The position numbers and the translations under genes are program-made. A stretch of 64,000 nt of DNA from contig NZ_CP053187.1 in the NCBI RefSeq assembly GCF_013046825.1, positions 1,911,501-1,975,500 of the forward strand. Direction: 5' to 3'. Below the pieces are notes generated by a model. That model made no database searches and was not told the DNA's origin. It was given only the letters and a program-made list of their open reading frames with translations. Positions 7,215 to 15,092 of the stretch are shown one piece after another. Within the stretch, counting starts at the first letter, position 1, and every line of letters starts with the position of its first letter. The DNA comes from Turicibacter sanguinis. GTDB lineage: Bacteria > Bacillota_I > Bacilli_A > MOL361 > Turicibacteraceae.

Positions 7215-8975
7215 ATGAAAAAAAGTCACGGAATTGAAAAAGAAATTAAAAAACTTCGAATACATCTTTCACATTTACAAGAAAATAGCAAAAAAGCATC
7301 GCTTCATCTGTTAATGAATGAGGAAGCACTCATCCGAAAAAAAATTAAAATATTAAAACAACTACCAGATATGGAAGAATACGGGGGAGAAATTTTATAT
7401 AATGACTATGTATTGTTATTAAACGATATTTCACGAAAAATCTTAAGTCATTACAATGAAGAAAATCAAACCGATTATAATTTTGAAGACCTCACCTCAT
7501 CTTACAAAGAGGCTTTTATTAACAGTGGAATTTTATGTGTGCTACAAGGTATTTATCTTCCTAGATTAATGAATCATGATTTTCAATGCTATCTCCCAAT
7601 TAACCCAAAAGATGAATATAAAAAAACGAGGCAAATGAAGCGAAAGTTTTATCTTCATCTTGGAGAAACGAATACAGGAAAAACTTATCATGCGATCGAG
7701 GCTTTGAAAAAATCTAAGCGCGGCATTTATCTAGCACCTTTACGTTTACTAGCTTTAGAAAATTATGAAAATCTAAATCAGTCTCAAATTCCCTGTCATC
7801 TTTTAACAGGGGAAGAAGAAATTATCGTCACGAATGCTAATCATATTAGCTGTACGATTGAAAAATTAGATTTGAATCAATTATATGATGTAGCCGTGAT
7901 TGATGAAGTTCAGTTAATAGGCGATGTTATTAGAGGGGCGTCTTGGACAAAAGCAATCTTAGGATTAATGAGTCAAGACATTCATATTTGTGGTGCTTTA
8001 AATACAAAAAAATTATTAATTCAATTAATTGAGGATTGTGGTGAGGAATACGAGATAAAAGAATATTATCGGAATACTCCTTTGAAACTAGAGCAGACGC
8101 CGTATCAAATGAATAATCCTTCTGCTGGAGATGCGTTAATTGCTTTTTCTAAGAAAAAAGTTCTGGAGCTATCACGATATTATCAAGATCGAGGCTATAA
8201 AGTCAGTGTCATTTATGGCGATCTGCCACCTGAGGTGAGACGGTTACAATATTCGATGTTTAGTAGTGGAGAAAGTGAATTGTTAATTACAACAGATGCG
8301 ATTGGAATGGGAGTTAATTTACCCATTAAACGTATTGTGTTTACGAGTTTAAAAAAATTTGATGGTGAAGATATTAGAGAGTTAACGTCACAAGAGGTCA
8401 AGCAAATTGCAGGTCGGGCTGGAAGGAAAGGAATCTATGAAGTTGGATATGTGACGAGTATCGATGAGTATTTGGGGAGGCTTCAAGAAAAATTAGAGTG
8501 CGAAGATCGATTGATTGAGAAAGCAATCATTGGACCGACGGAATTATTACTTCAAATAAAAGGGATTCCATTGATTGAAAAGTTAGCGATATGGTCTATG
8601 TATTATGACGAATTTTCGTATTATCAAAAAATGGATGTTAGCCATTATCTATTTATTTTAGAACAAATTAAGCCCTATAAATTATCGCAAAACGATCAAT
8701 GGAAAGTGATGAAACTCCCCATTAATTTTACAAATCCAGAATTGTTAAATTTATTGTTGTTCTTTATTGAGGAAGTGTTTGTTGATGGGAACTTCGAATT
8801 AACTAAGCCAAAAATTCACTCAGAAGACCTCGATTTGTTAGAGATTCATTATCAAGAAGTTAATCTCTATTATAATTTTTCAAAATCATTTAATTTAATA
8901 TTTGATGTGAATTGGGTATACCGAGAACGAGCGAAAATTAGTAAAAAATTAAATTATTTATTACACTGTCTTTAA
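7215..8975 (+). CDS. Suv3-like DExH RNA helicase
   Basis: The 586-residue protein matches the Suv3 group of superfamily 2 helicases, best known from mitochondria but also found in some bacteria. Visible motifs are Walker A GETNTGKT near residue 151, APLRLLALE, DEVQLIGD near 232, TTDAIGMGVNLP near 360 and QIAGRAGRKG near 396. The Q-A-GRAGR form and the DEVQ box distinguish it from DEAD-box enzymes. Residues 1-140 are a charged helical N-terminal domain, and about 150 residues follow the core. Suv3 enzymes unwind RNA with a 3'-5' exonuclease; which nuclease would partner it here is unknown. Its leader can form a pseudoknot over the AGAGG ribosome-binding site. Confidence 0.82.
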   Translation: MKKSHGIEKEIKKLRIHLSHLQENSKKASLHLLMNEEALIRKKIKILKQLPDMEEYGGEILYNDYVLLLNDISRKILSHYNEENQTDYNFEDLTSSYKEAFINSGILCVLQGIYLPRLMNHDFQCYLPINPKDEYKKTRQMKRKFYLHLGETNTGKTYHAIEALKKSKRGIYLAPLRLLALENYENLNQSQIPCHLLTGEEEIIVTNANHISCTIEKLDLNQLYDVAVIDEVQLIGDVIRGASWTKAILGLMSQDIHICGALNTKKLLIQLIEDCGEEYEIKEYYRNTPLKLEQTPYQMNNPSAGDALIAFSKKKVLELSRYYQDRGYKVSVIYGDLPPEVRRLQYSMFSSGESELLITTDAIGMGVNLPIKRIVFTSLKKFDGEDIRELTSQEVKQIAGRAGRKGIYEVGYVTSIDEYLGRLQEKLECEDRLIEKAIIGPTELLLQIKGIPLIEKLAIWSMYYDEFSYYQKMDVSHYLFILEQIKPYKLSQNDQWKVMKLPINFTNPELLNLLLFFIEEVFVDGNFELTKPKIHSEDLDLLEIHYQEVNLYYNFSKSFNLIFDVNWVYRERAKISKKLNYLLHCL

Positions 8976-8980
8976 ATCAA

Positions 8981-9018
8981 AAAAAGAGCATTTATCTATG
9001 AGATAGATGCTCTTTTAA
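8981..9018. terminator. Bidirectional terminator between convergent genes
   Basis: The stem AGAGCAT(TT)ATCT / AGAT(AG)ATGCTCT has A residues on the left and T residues on the right, and serves both the Suv3-like gene and the convergent membrane-protein gene. Confidence 0.88.
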
Positions 9019-9021
9019 CTA

Positions 9022-9654
9022 TTAAGCGCGACTTAATTGCGTAATTTTTGTTTCAATTGGAGTTAAGAAGAATTGGATACAAGGTCCGATTAATAATGTT
9101 GCAATAATTGTTCCAAGACCTAATTTCCCACCTAACGTGAATCCAAGAACAACCAAGATAACATCAAATGTAATACGAACCCATTTATATTGCCACTTTA
9201 ATTTATCGCAAATAATAATTGGTAATTGGTCTGTTGGTGCAACACTTAAATTAGCTGATTTTAAGATTGAGAATCCAATTGCAATAACAACACAGCTAAT
9301 TGCAACGATAGCTAATCGAACGATTAAAGGTAATGATTCAATTCCAAGTGGATCGAATAATTGATTTAAAAGATCTAAAAAGGGTCCAGCTGTAACAACA
9401 GCTAAGAATGTTCCTAAACGAATATACTCACGCGCAAAAATTAAAATACCAACAAAGACAATTCCCATGAATAGCATGTTTGCTTGACCAACCGTGATGT
9501 GAAGAATATTTGATAAACCTTGCATAAAGATTGTGACTGAGTCTACTCCAGTATTTGATTTGATAAAGAATGAAACTCCAATTTGAATGATGAAGCATCC
9601 CACGATAAAGCATAAAATTCTAAAGATAAAATTTTTGAAATTCTTTTGTTTCAT
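9022..9654 (-). CDS. YczE/YyaS-type integral membrane protein
   Basis: The 210-residue protein is almost entirely hydrophobic, with about five or six predicted membrane segments and short polar loops. Its pattern (a GVSFFIKSNTGVDSVTIF region near the N-terminus and SVAPTDQLP in the second half) fits the YczE/YyaS/YitT-like family, whose function is unknown. It stands alone, with its own promoter and a shared terminator. The start follows GGAGGGAC with good spacing. No transport substrate can be inferred. Confidence 0.72.
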   Translation of the reverse strand: MKQKNFKNFIFRILCFIVGCFIIQIGVSFFIKSNTGVDSVTIFMQGLSNILHITVGQANMLFMGIVFVGILIFAREYIRLGTFLAVVTAGPFLDLLNQLFDPLGIESLPLIVRLAIVAISCVVIAIGFSILKSANLSVAPTDQLPIIICDKLKWQYKWVRITFDVILVVLGFTLGGKLGLGTIIATLLIGPCIQFFLTPIETKITQLSRA

Positions 9655-9769
9655 TATAGTCCCTCCGATAGTGTGTTTTACTTTTAGATAACGATTGATA
9701 AAAATGTGAATTTAAGACATGTTCTATATTCGAATTGCATGCGCTTTAAATTTATTAATTTCAGGTAAT

Positions 9770-9798
9770 ATCATACAAAAACAAATAGGAGTTGTCAA
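9770..9798 (-). promoter_or_regulatory. Sigma-A-type promoter of the YczE-type gene
   Basis: On the minus strand a perfect TTGACA (9793-9798) and TATGAT (9770-9775) are separated by exactly 17 bases. Confidence 0.75.
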
Positions 9799-10004
9799 TT
9801 AAAAAGTAAGCGAAAACATTGTTGCTATTATCAAATTTTATTTATTTTTTTAAAACAATGTGGAGGTTTAGTGTATCCGTTTTTATTATAATACCAATGT
9901 TTTTGATGTTTTTTTGCACGAAGTAAATGTGACAAAAAAACATATATTTTTTATAGAAAATTGCAGATAAAAATTAAAAAAACATTTCAAAAAAATTACA
10001 ATTA

Positions 10005-10033
10005 TTGTTAATAAAAGATTAAAATGGTAAAAT
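10005..10033 (+). promoter_or_regulatory. Probable promoter of the pullulanase gene
   Basis: TTGTTA (10005-10010) and TAAAAT (10028-10033) are separated by exactly 17 bases. Transcription would start near 10040, just before a G-loop hairpin. Confidence 0.6.
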
Positions 10034-10196
10034 TGATGTATGAGTTCGTACTATTTTTAGGGGGTAAAAATAACATATATTAAAGCGCCTTATTTTATAT
10101 TTTGATCAGGTGAAATGAATGAATCAATAAAAAATAGTCAAAGATGAAGGTGAATCATGAGATAGAAAGAATAGTAGTTAGGAGGGGCATGAAATA

Positions 10197-12326
10197 ATGA
10201 ATATTCAAGGAAGGTTTTCATCATACTTAGATGAATATAATAAAATTACGATCTTAGTACCAAAGAGTTATTATGGAGGGGAAATTGCACCTTTTAGATT
10301 AGTTAATCTAATGAATCAGGAAGTACTCGAGTTAAAAGTAGAAGAAAAATTTGATTTTGGAAATGAGCTAAAATATATTTTATCGATTCAAGGGTTTGTT
10401 GAAGTAGGGCAAGAATATAGGGTCATGGATTGTTATAATAATGATAGCTATTTATTTTTAGGCTATATTGCGAGAACAGATGAATTCGATAAGCGTTTTT
10501 ATTATACTGGAGACGATTTAGGAGCGACTTACTCTAAGACAATGACACGCTTTAAATTATGGGCGCCAACAGCGACACAAGTCCAACTAGTCCTTTATGA
10601 AGAGGATGTGACGCATTATCGCAAAATGAAACGAAGATCAAAAGGAATTTGGGAATTAACGGTTTATCAAGATTTAGAGGGATATCGTTATCGTTATGAA
10701 ATCGTAAATAATCTCGTTAAACAAGAAACCATTGATCCATATGGCATCGCATCGACTGCTAATGCGACTTATAGTGTCATTATTGATCCCGCTTTATGCG
10801 AAACAATTAATCATGATATTAGACCCCAACTTAATCAACCAACAGATGCCATTATTTATGAACTTAGTGTCAGAGATTTTACAATTAATGATGAATTCAT
10901 TAGGCATAAAGGGAAATATTTAGGCTTAACAGAATGGTTAGAAGGGAGTAATGCAGGACTAGATTATTTGAAAAAATTAGGTGTGACCCATATTCAATTA
11001 CTTCCGATATTTGATTTTGAAGGTGTTGATGAATTAAATCCACAAAAAAGTTATAACTGGGGGTATAATCCTGTTCAATACAACGTTCCAGAAGGAAGTT
11101 ATTCAACAGATGCCACGAATCCGTATGCTCGTATTAATGAATTAAGAAAATTAATTAATACACTACATGAAAATGGATTTGGTGTTATTATGGATGTGGT
11201 ATACAATCACGTATATGAACGACGCACTTTTCCTTTTGATGCAATGGTTCCAACATACTTTTATCGCTATGACTATCAAGGAATGCCATCAGATGGAACA
11301 GGGTGTGGAAATGACTTAGCAACTAATCGATTAATGGTTCGCAAATTTGTATTAGACTCTGTAAAATTCTGGGTTGAAGAATATGGAATTGATGGGTTTA
11401 GATTTGACTTAATGGGGATTATAGATGTAGATACGATGAATGAAATTCATCAATTATGTGAGGAATTAAATCCATCGATTTTGATTTATGGAGAAGGCTG
11501 GGATATGAATACGCCACTTCCTCAAAATCAAAAAGCAGCTAAATTCAACGCTTATAAAATGCCTAAAATTGGACACTTTAACGACTCATTTAGAGATAAT
11601 ATAAAGGGTCATACTTTTAATCATCAAGAGCGTGGCCTAGCACTTGGAAACTTTGGATATGCGAATGTGGGAAAACAATTATTAGCAGGAAGTTCTGGAT
11701 TAAGTGAAGGAGAAACGTATATGTTTTATCAACCTTCACAAAGTATAAACTACATTGAATGTCATGATAATCACACGTTATGGGATCGCATGCAACTTTC
11801 AAATGGTGATGAGAGTGATGAAATTCGTCAAAAACGTCAAATATTAGCGACAGCCATGGTTATTTTTGCGCAAGGGATTCCTTTTATCCAGTCTGGACAA
11901 GAATTCTTTAGAAGTAAAAAAGGAATTGAGAATAGCTATAATATGCCAGATGAAATTAATGCGATTAATTGGGAAGAGGCCAAATCACACCAATCAAGCA
12001 TCGATTTGATAAGAGGATACATTCAAATTAGAAAGGCACATGGCGCTTTTAGATTTTCTAATTCTTTATTAGTAAAAAAACATCTTCGTATTTTTCAACA
12101 TCATCATTCTGTGATAGAATATACTTTGAAAAATGTTAAAGAATATGGTGAATGGGACGAAATTCATGTCTTCTTCAATACACAAAATCGATCAGTAGAA
12201 ATTCCGGTGATGACAAAAGGATTACAAATCATTGCAAATGCCTCTAAAAGTGGTTTAACCTCTTTAGGTGAAGTTGGAAATGAGCTTAGCATAGAACCTC
12301 TAAGTACAACGATTATCGTCAAATAA
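10197..12326 (+). CDS. pulA: Type I pullulanase, glycogen/alpha-glucan debranching
   Basis: The 709-residue protein has an N-terminal beta-rich region and a CBM48-like domain (FKLWAPTATQVQLVLY near residue 117), then a GH13 catalytic barrel. The type I pullulanase motif YNWGYNP lies near residue 285. The other GH13 regions follow in order: MDVVYNHVY near 332, GFRFDLMGIID with the nucleophile Asp near 400, GEGWD near 430 and HDNHTLWDR near 522. There is no signal peptide, so it should cleave alpha-1,6 bonds inside the cell, in line with glgC-glgA elsewhere in the window. The ATG follows AGGAGGGG by eight bases; an earlier in-leader ATG stops after two codons. Confidence 0.93.
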   Translation: MNIQGRFSSYLDEYNKITILVPKSYYGGEIAPFRLVNLMNQEVLELKVEEKFDFGNELKYILSIQGFVEVGQEYRVMDCYNNDSYLFLGYIARTDEFDKRFYYTGDDLGATYSKTMTRFKLWAPTATQVQLVLYEEDVTHYRKMKRRSKGIWELTVYQDLEGYRYRYEIVNNLVKQETIDPYGIASTANATYSVIIDPALCETINHDIRPQLNQPTDAIIYELSVRDFTINDEFIRHKGKYLGLTEWLEGSNAGLDYLKKLGVTHIQLLPIFDFEGVDELNPQKSYNWGYNPVQYNVPEGSYSTDATNPYARINELRKLINTLHENGFGVIMDVVYNHVYERRTFPFDAMVPTYFYRYDYQGMPSDGTGCGNDLATNRLMVRKFVLDSVKFWVEEYGIDGFRFDLMGIIDVDTMNEIHQLCEELNPSILIYGEGWDMNTPLPQNQKAAKFNAYKMPKIGHFNDSFRDNIKGHTFNHQERGLALGNFGYANVGKQLLAGSSGLSEGETYMFYQPSQSINYIECHDNHTLWDRMQLSNGDESDEIRQKRQILATAMVIFAQGIPFIQSGQEFFRSKKGIENSYNMPDEINAINWEEAKSHQSSIDLIRGYIQIRKAHGAFRFSNSLLVKKHLRIFQHHHSVIEYTLKNVKEYGEWDEIHVFFNTQNRSVEIPVMTKGLQIIANASKSGLTSLGEVGNELSIEPLSTTIIVK

Positions 12327-12338
12327 AGGAGATCCCAC

Positions 12339-12599
12339 ATGGAAGCAGATAAAGATATCATCAATCGATTAAAACGGGTCGAAGGACAAAATAGAGAAAT
12401 GATTCGAATGATTGAAGAAGAAAAAGATTGTCGTTCGGTTATTCATCAAATGAATGCTGCTAAAACAGCCATTGATCGAGCCATTGGTTATACAGTGGCC
12501 AATCATCTAGAAAATAGTATTTAGCAGTATATTGAAGCAAAGAATAAAGATAATCAAGTATTAGAAGAGGCAATTGATTTGGTTATCAGAAGTAGATAG
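12339..12599 (+). pseudogene. CsoR/FrmR-family metal- or thiol-sensing repressor interrupted by an in-frame TAG
   Basis: The frame encodes a DUF156-type helical repressor starting RLKRVEGQ near residue 10, with a conserved Cys in KDCRSV. It stops at TAG (12522-12524) after 61 codons. The same frame then continues for 24 sensible codons (QYIEAKNKDNQ... ending IRSR) to a second TAG at 12597-12599. The full length of 86 residues is normal for the family, so this looks like one nonsense change. The position of the second sensor cysteine, four residues after the His of the NHLENS segment, is Ser. A real short protein or amber read-through cannot be excluded. No metal-export gene is adjacent. Confidence 0.72.
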
Positions 12600-12602
12600 G
12601 GA

Positions 12603-12635
12603 AAAATCCTTAGCACTGCTAAGGATTTTTTATTA
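12603..12635 (+). terminator. Intrinsic terminator after the broken repressor gene
   Basis: A perfect 11-bp stem (AATCCTTAGCA / TGCTAAGGATT) with a one-base centre is followed by T residues. Confidence 0.92.
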
Positions 12636-12653
12636 GAGAAATGGAGTGTTACG

Positions 12654-14132
12654 ATGACAAATCAAGTAAACATCAAGATTTTAGGTGTAGAAGATGCTCT
12701 AATTTTAAATGCCATGCAAGTATTGAATCAGACATTTTTTACAAGTTCAACCATTAATGAATCAGAACAGCCGGACCTAATCTTTTATTATGAAGAAAAA
12801 AAAGAAGGAGATGAACTAATCGTCACAGGAACGTTAAATCAAGACGTTCAAACGATTCGTCGTCAACTTGAAGCAAATGAATCAAAGACACGTAAGTATG
12901 CCTATTTAGCCGTTTATTTACTCCTATTACAACATCATACCGGCCATATTCAGGCGTGGGGACTGTTAAACGGAATGCGTCCAACAAAACTGGTTCACGG
13001 AATGAAAAAACGAGGTTATTCCGATCAAGAAATTAAAGAATACATGCAGGCTGAATACTTAGTCAGTGATGAAAAAATCAATTTATTACTTGATGTTGCG
13101 AACCACCAATTAAAAGTTATTCCAGACTTACATACCATCCAAAATGAAATTAGTCTTTATATTGGAATTCCATTCTGTCCGACACGATGTGCGTATTGTA
13201 CCTTCCCAGCATATGCACAAGAACCGTTCAAAAAATGGATTGAACCCTTCCTTGAAGCACTGCTAGAAGAAATTAAATTAGTTGGAGCGTTCATTAAAGA
13301 ACGTCAACTCAAAATTACATCCATTTACTTTGGTGGAGGAACAGCAACTTCTTTAACAAAAGAGCAGTTTGAAAAACTATTAATCACGGTATATGAACAC
13401 GTGGCTAATGCTTCTGAAGTTCGTGAAATCACAGTAGAAGCGGGACGTCCAGATACCATTACACCCGAAAAATTATCATTATTAAAAGAATATGACATCC
13501 ATCGTATCAGCATTAATCCTCAATCATTTAATCAAGCAACGCTTGACAGTATTGGTCGCCATCATACGGTAGAAGATGTCATAGATAAATTTAAAATGGC
13601 TAAAGAATACGATTTTGATAATATTAATATGGACTTAATTGTTGGGCTTCCTGATGAAGGAGAAAAAGAATTAGCCTATACATTAAGTCAAATCGAAGAA
13701 CTTCAACCTGAATCATTGACGGTTCATATGTTAGCCTTTAAACGTAGTTCAAAAATTACTCAAAATCGCGGGTTATATACGACAGCAAGTAAAGAAGAGT
13801 TAGAACGTATGAGTCGAATGACGTATGATTTTGCAAAAGAACAACAGTATTTACCTTATTATTTATACCGTCAGAAAAATATTTCCGCTAATATGGAGAA
13901 CATTGGGTATTCCAAAGAAGGACATGAAAGCATCTATAATATTTTAATTATGGAAGAAGCTCAAAATATTTTAGGTCTTGGCGTTGGAGCTTCGAGTAAA
14001 TACTTAATTGGAACGTCAGTTCATAATCCAAAAGACTTAAAAACGTATATTGATTCTTATCAAACGTATGCAACTAAGAAAATTGAAACGCTAATTGAAA
14101 GTTTAGAAATAGGTGATACCCATGCAAATTAA
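12654..14132 (+). CDS. hemZ: HemZ-type radical SAM protein, oxygen-independent coproporphyrinogen oxidase family
   Basis: The 492-residue protein has the HemN-type radical SAM signature (PFCPTRCAYCTFP, CxxxCxxC near residue 178) followed by YFGGGTATS and a TIM-barrel core. A long N-terminal region of about 160 residues precedes the barrel, as in Bacillus HemZ (about 501 residues). HemZ-type proteins are assigned to oxygen-independent coproporphyrinogen III conversion, though several HemN-like families do other chemistry. The ATG follows GGAG by eight bases. Its end overlaps the yhaM start, suggesting translational coupling. No other heme gene is present in the window. Confidence 0.82.
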   Translation: MTNQVNIKILGVEDALILNAMQVLNQTFFTSSTINESEQPDLIFYYEEKKEGDELIVTGTLNQDVQTIRRQLEANESKTRKYAYLAVYLLLLQHHTGHIQAWGLLNGMRPTKLVHGMKKRGYSDQEIKEYMQAEYLVSDEKINLLLDVANHQLKVIPDLHTIQNEISLYIGIPFCPTRCAYCTFPAYAQEPFKKWIEPFLEALLEEIKLVGAFIKERQLKITSIYFGGGTATSLTKEQFEKLLITVYEHVANASEVREITVEAGRPDTITPEKLSLLKEYDIHRISINPQSFNQATLDSIGRHHTVEDVIDKFKMAKEYDFDNINMDLIVGLPDEGEKELAYTLSQIEELQPESLTVHMLAFKRSSKITQNRGLYTTASKEELERMSRMTYDFAKEQQYLPYYLYRQKNISANMENIGYSKEGHESIYNILIMEEAQNILGLGVGASSKYLIGTSVHNPKDLKTYIDSYQTYATKKIETLIESLEIGDTHAN

Positions 14133-15051
14133 AGATTTAAAAGTAAAAGAAGTTCAAACCATCCAAGTGTTAATCAAATCTGTTAACGTCGCTAAAAATG
14201 CAGCGCAAAAATCATATTTAAGATTTGAATTTGTTGATCAAACGGGTACTATTTTCGCAAATAAATGGAGTGTTAAACCAGAAGAAATAACGCTATTTCA
14301 TCCAGGCCAAGTTGTAAAGGTTAAAGGTCTTATTCAACTTTATAATACCCAAAAACAAATCAATATCGAAACAGTAGAGCCCGTAGAAGGGGATCTTGAT
14401 ATTTCTAAATATGTCATGGCCTCTGCTTATCCAGCAGATGTCTTAAAAAGCAACATCGAAACGTTTGTCAATCAAATGCAAGAGGGGTACTATAAAAATA
14501 TTGTAAATGCCTTTTTAAGCAAATATGAGACTGAATTTTACCGTCATCCCGCTGCAAGTCGTATGCATCATGCTTTTATTTCAGGACTTGCACAACATGT
14601 CTATGAAATGTTGAAAATCGCAGCCGTGTATTGTGACATGTATGAGATGCTGAATCGAGAATTAGTGTATGCAGGTATTATTTTACATGATATGGGGAAA
14701 TTATTTGAAATGACATGTGAAAATCTTGTCAGCACGGAATATACCTTAGAAGGGTTAATGGTGGGGCATATCAGCATGATGGTGTCACTCATTGATGAAA
14801 TGTCTAAAGAACTAGAGTGCGAGGGAGAAGAATCTATCTTATTAAAACATATGATAATTGCACATCATGGTAAATTAGAATGGGGATCACCAAAAGAACC
14901 AATGATTGCAGAAGCAGAATTAGTTCATTACTTAGATGTTGTTTCTGCGAAAATGACGGCTCTTGAGACGGCTTTTAAAACTTGCGAAATTTCTCAAATG
15001 AGTGAACGGGTTCCTATGCTCGATAATCGCCGTTTTTATAAACACAAATAA
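14122..15051 (+). CDS. yhaM: YhaM-type 3'-5' exoribonuclease (OB-fold plus HD domain)
   Basis: The 309-residue protein joins an N-terminal OB-fold (about residues 10-95, with GTIFANKWS and VVKVKGLIQLYN) to an HD phosphohydrolase domain holding HHAFISGLAQH near 152 and ILHDMGK near 190. This is the layout of YhaM, a 3'-5' exonuclease acting on RNA and single-stranded DNA. ATG 14122 was chosen because AGGTG lies six bases upstream; GTG at 14113 has no ribosome-binding site. The gene overlaps the end of hemZ by 11 bases. Confidence 0.88.
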   Translation: MQIKDLKVKEVQTIQVLIKSVNVAKNAAQKSYLRFEFVDQTGTIFANKWSVKPEEITLFHPGQVVKVKGLIQLYNTQKQINIETVEPVEGDLDISKYVMASAYPADVLKSNIETFVNQMQEGYYKNIVNAFLSKYETEFYRHPAASRMHHAFISGLAQHVYEMLKIAAVYCDMYEMLNRELVYAGIILHDMGKLFEMTCENLVSTEYTLEGLMVGHISMMVSLIDEMSKELECEGEESILLKHMIIAHHGKLEWGSPKEPMIAEAELVHYLDVVSAKMTALETAFKTCEISQMSERVPMLDNRRFYKHK

Positions 15052-15092
15052 AAAAAGACTGAGAAGGATTTAATTTCTTCTCAGTCTTTTTT
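15052..15092. terminator. Bidirectional terminator between yhaM and prsA
   Basis: A long stem (AAAGACTGAGAAG / CTTCTCAGTCTTT, small internal asymmetry) has A residues on the left and T residues on the right, so it can end both convergent transcripts. Confidence 0.9.

Larger units (their letters stand above)
9655..10196. other. 542-bp divergent intergenic region
   Basis: This very AT-rich stretch has no convincing gene. It holds a minus-strand promoter (9770-9798) serving the YczE-type gene with a leader of about 110 bases, and a plus-strand promoter (10005-10033) serving pullulanase with a leader of about 157 bases. A perfect 8-bp hairpin with a GGGGG loop lies at 10052-10072 near the start of the pullulanase leader. 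Bases about 9800-10000 hold only A/T runs. Confidence 0.65.

Noticed and set aside
7141-7215. Cyclic di-GMP or preQ1 riboswitch in the Suv3-like gene leader
   Set aside because: Key aptamer sequences of those classes are not present; only the general SD-masking pseudoknot is supported.
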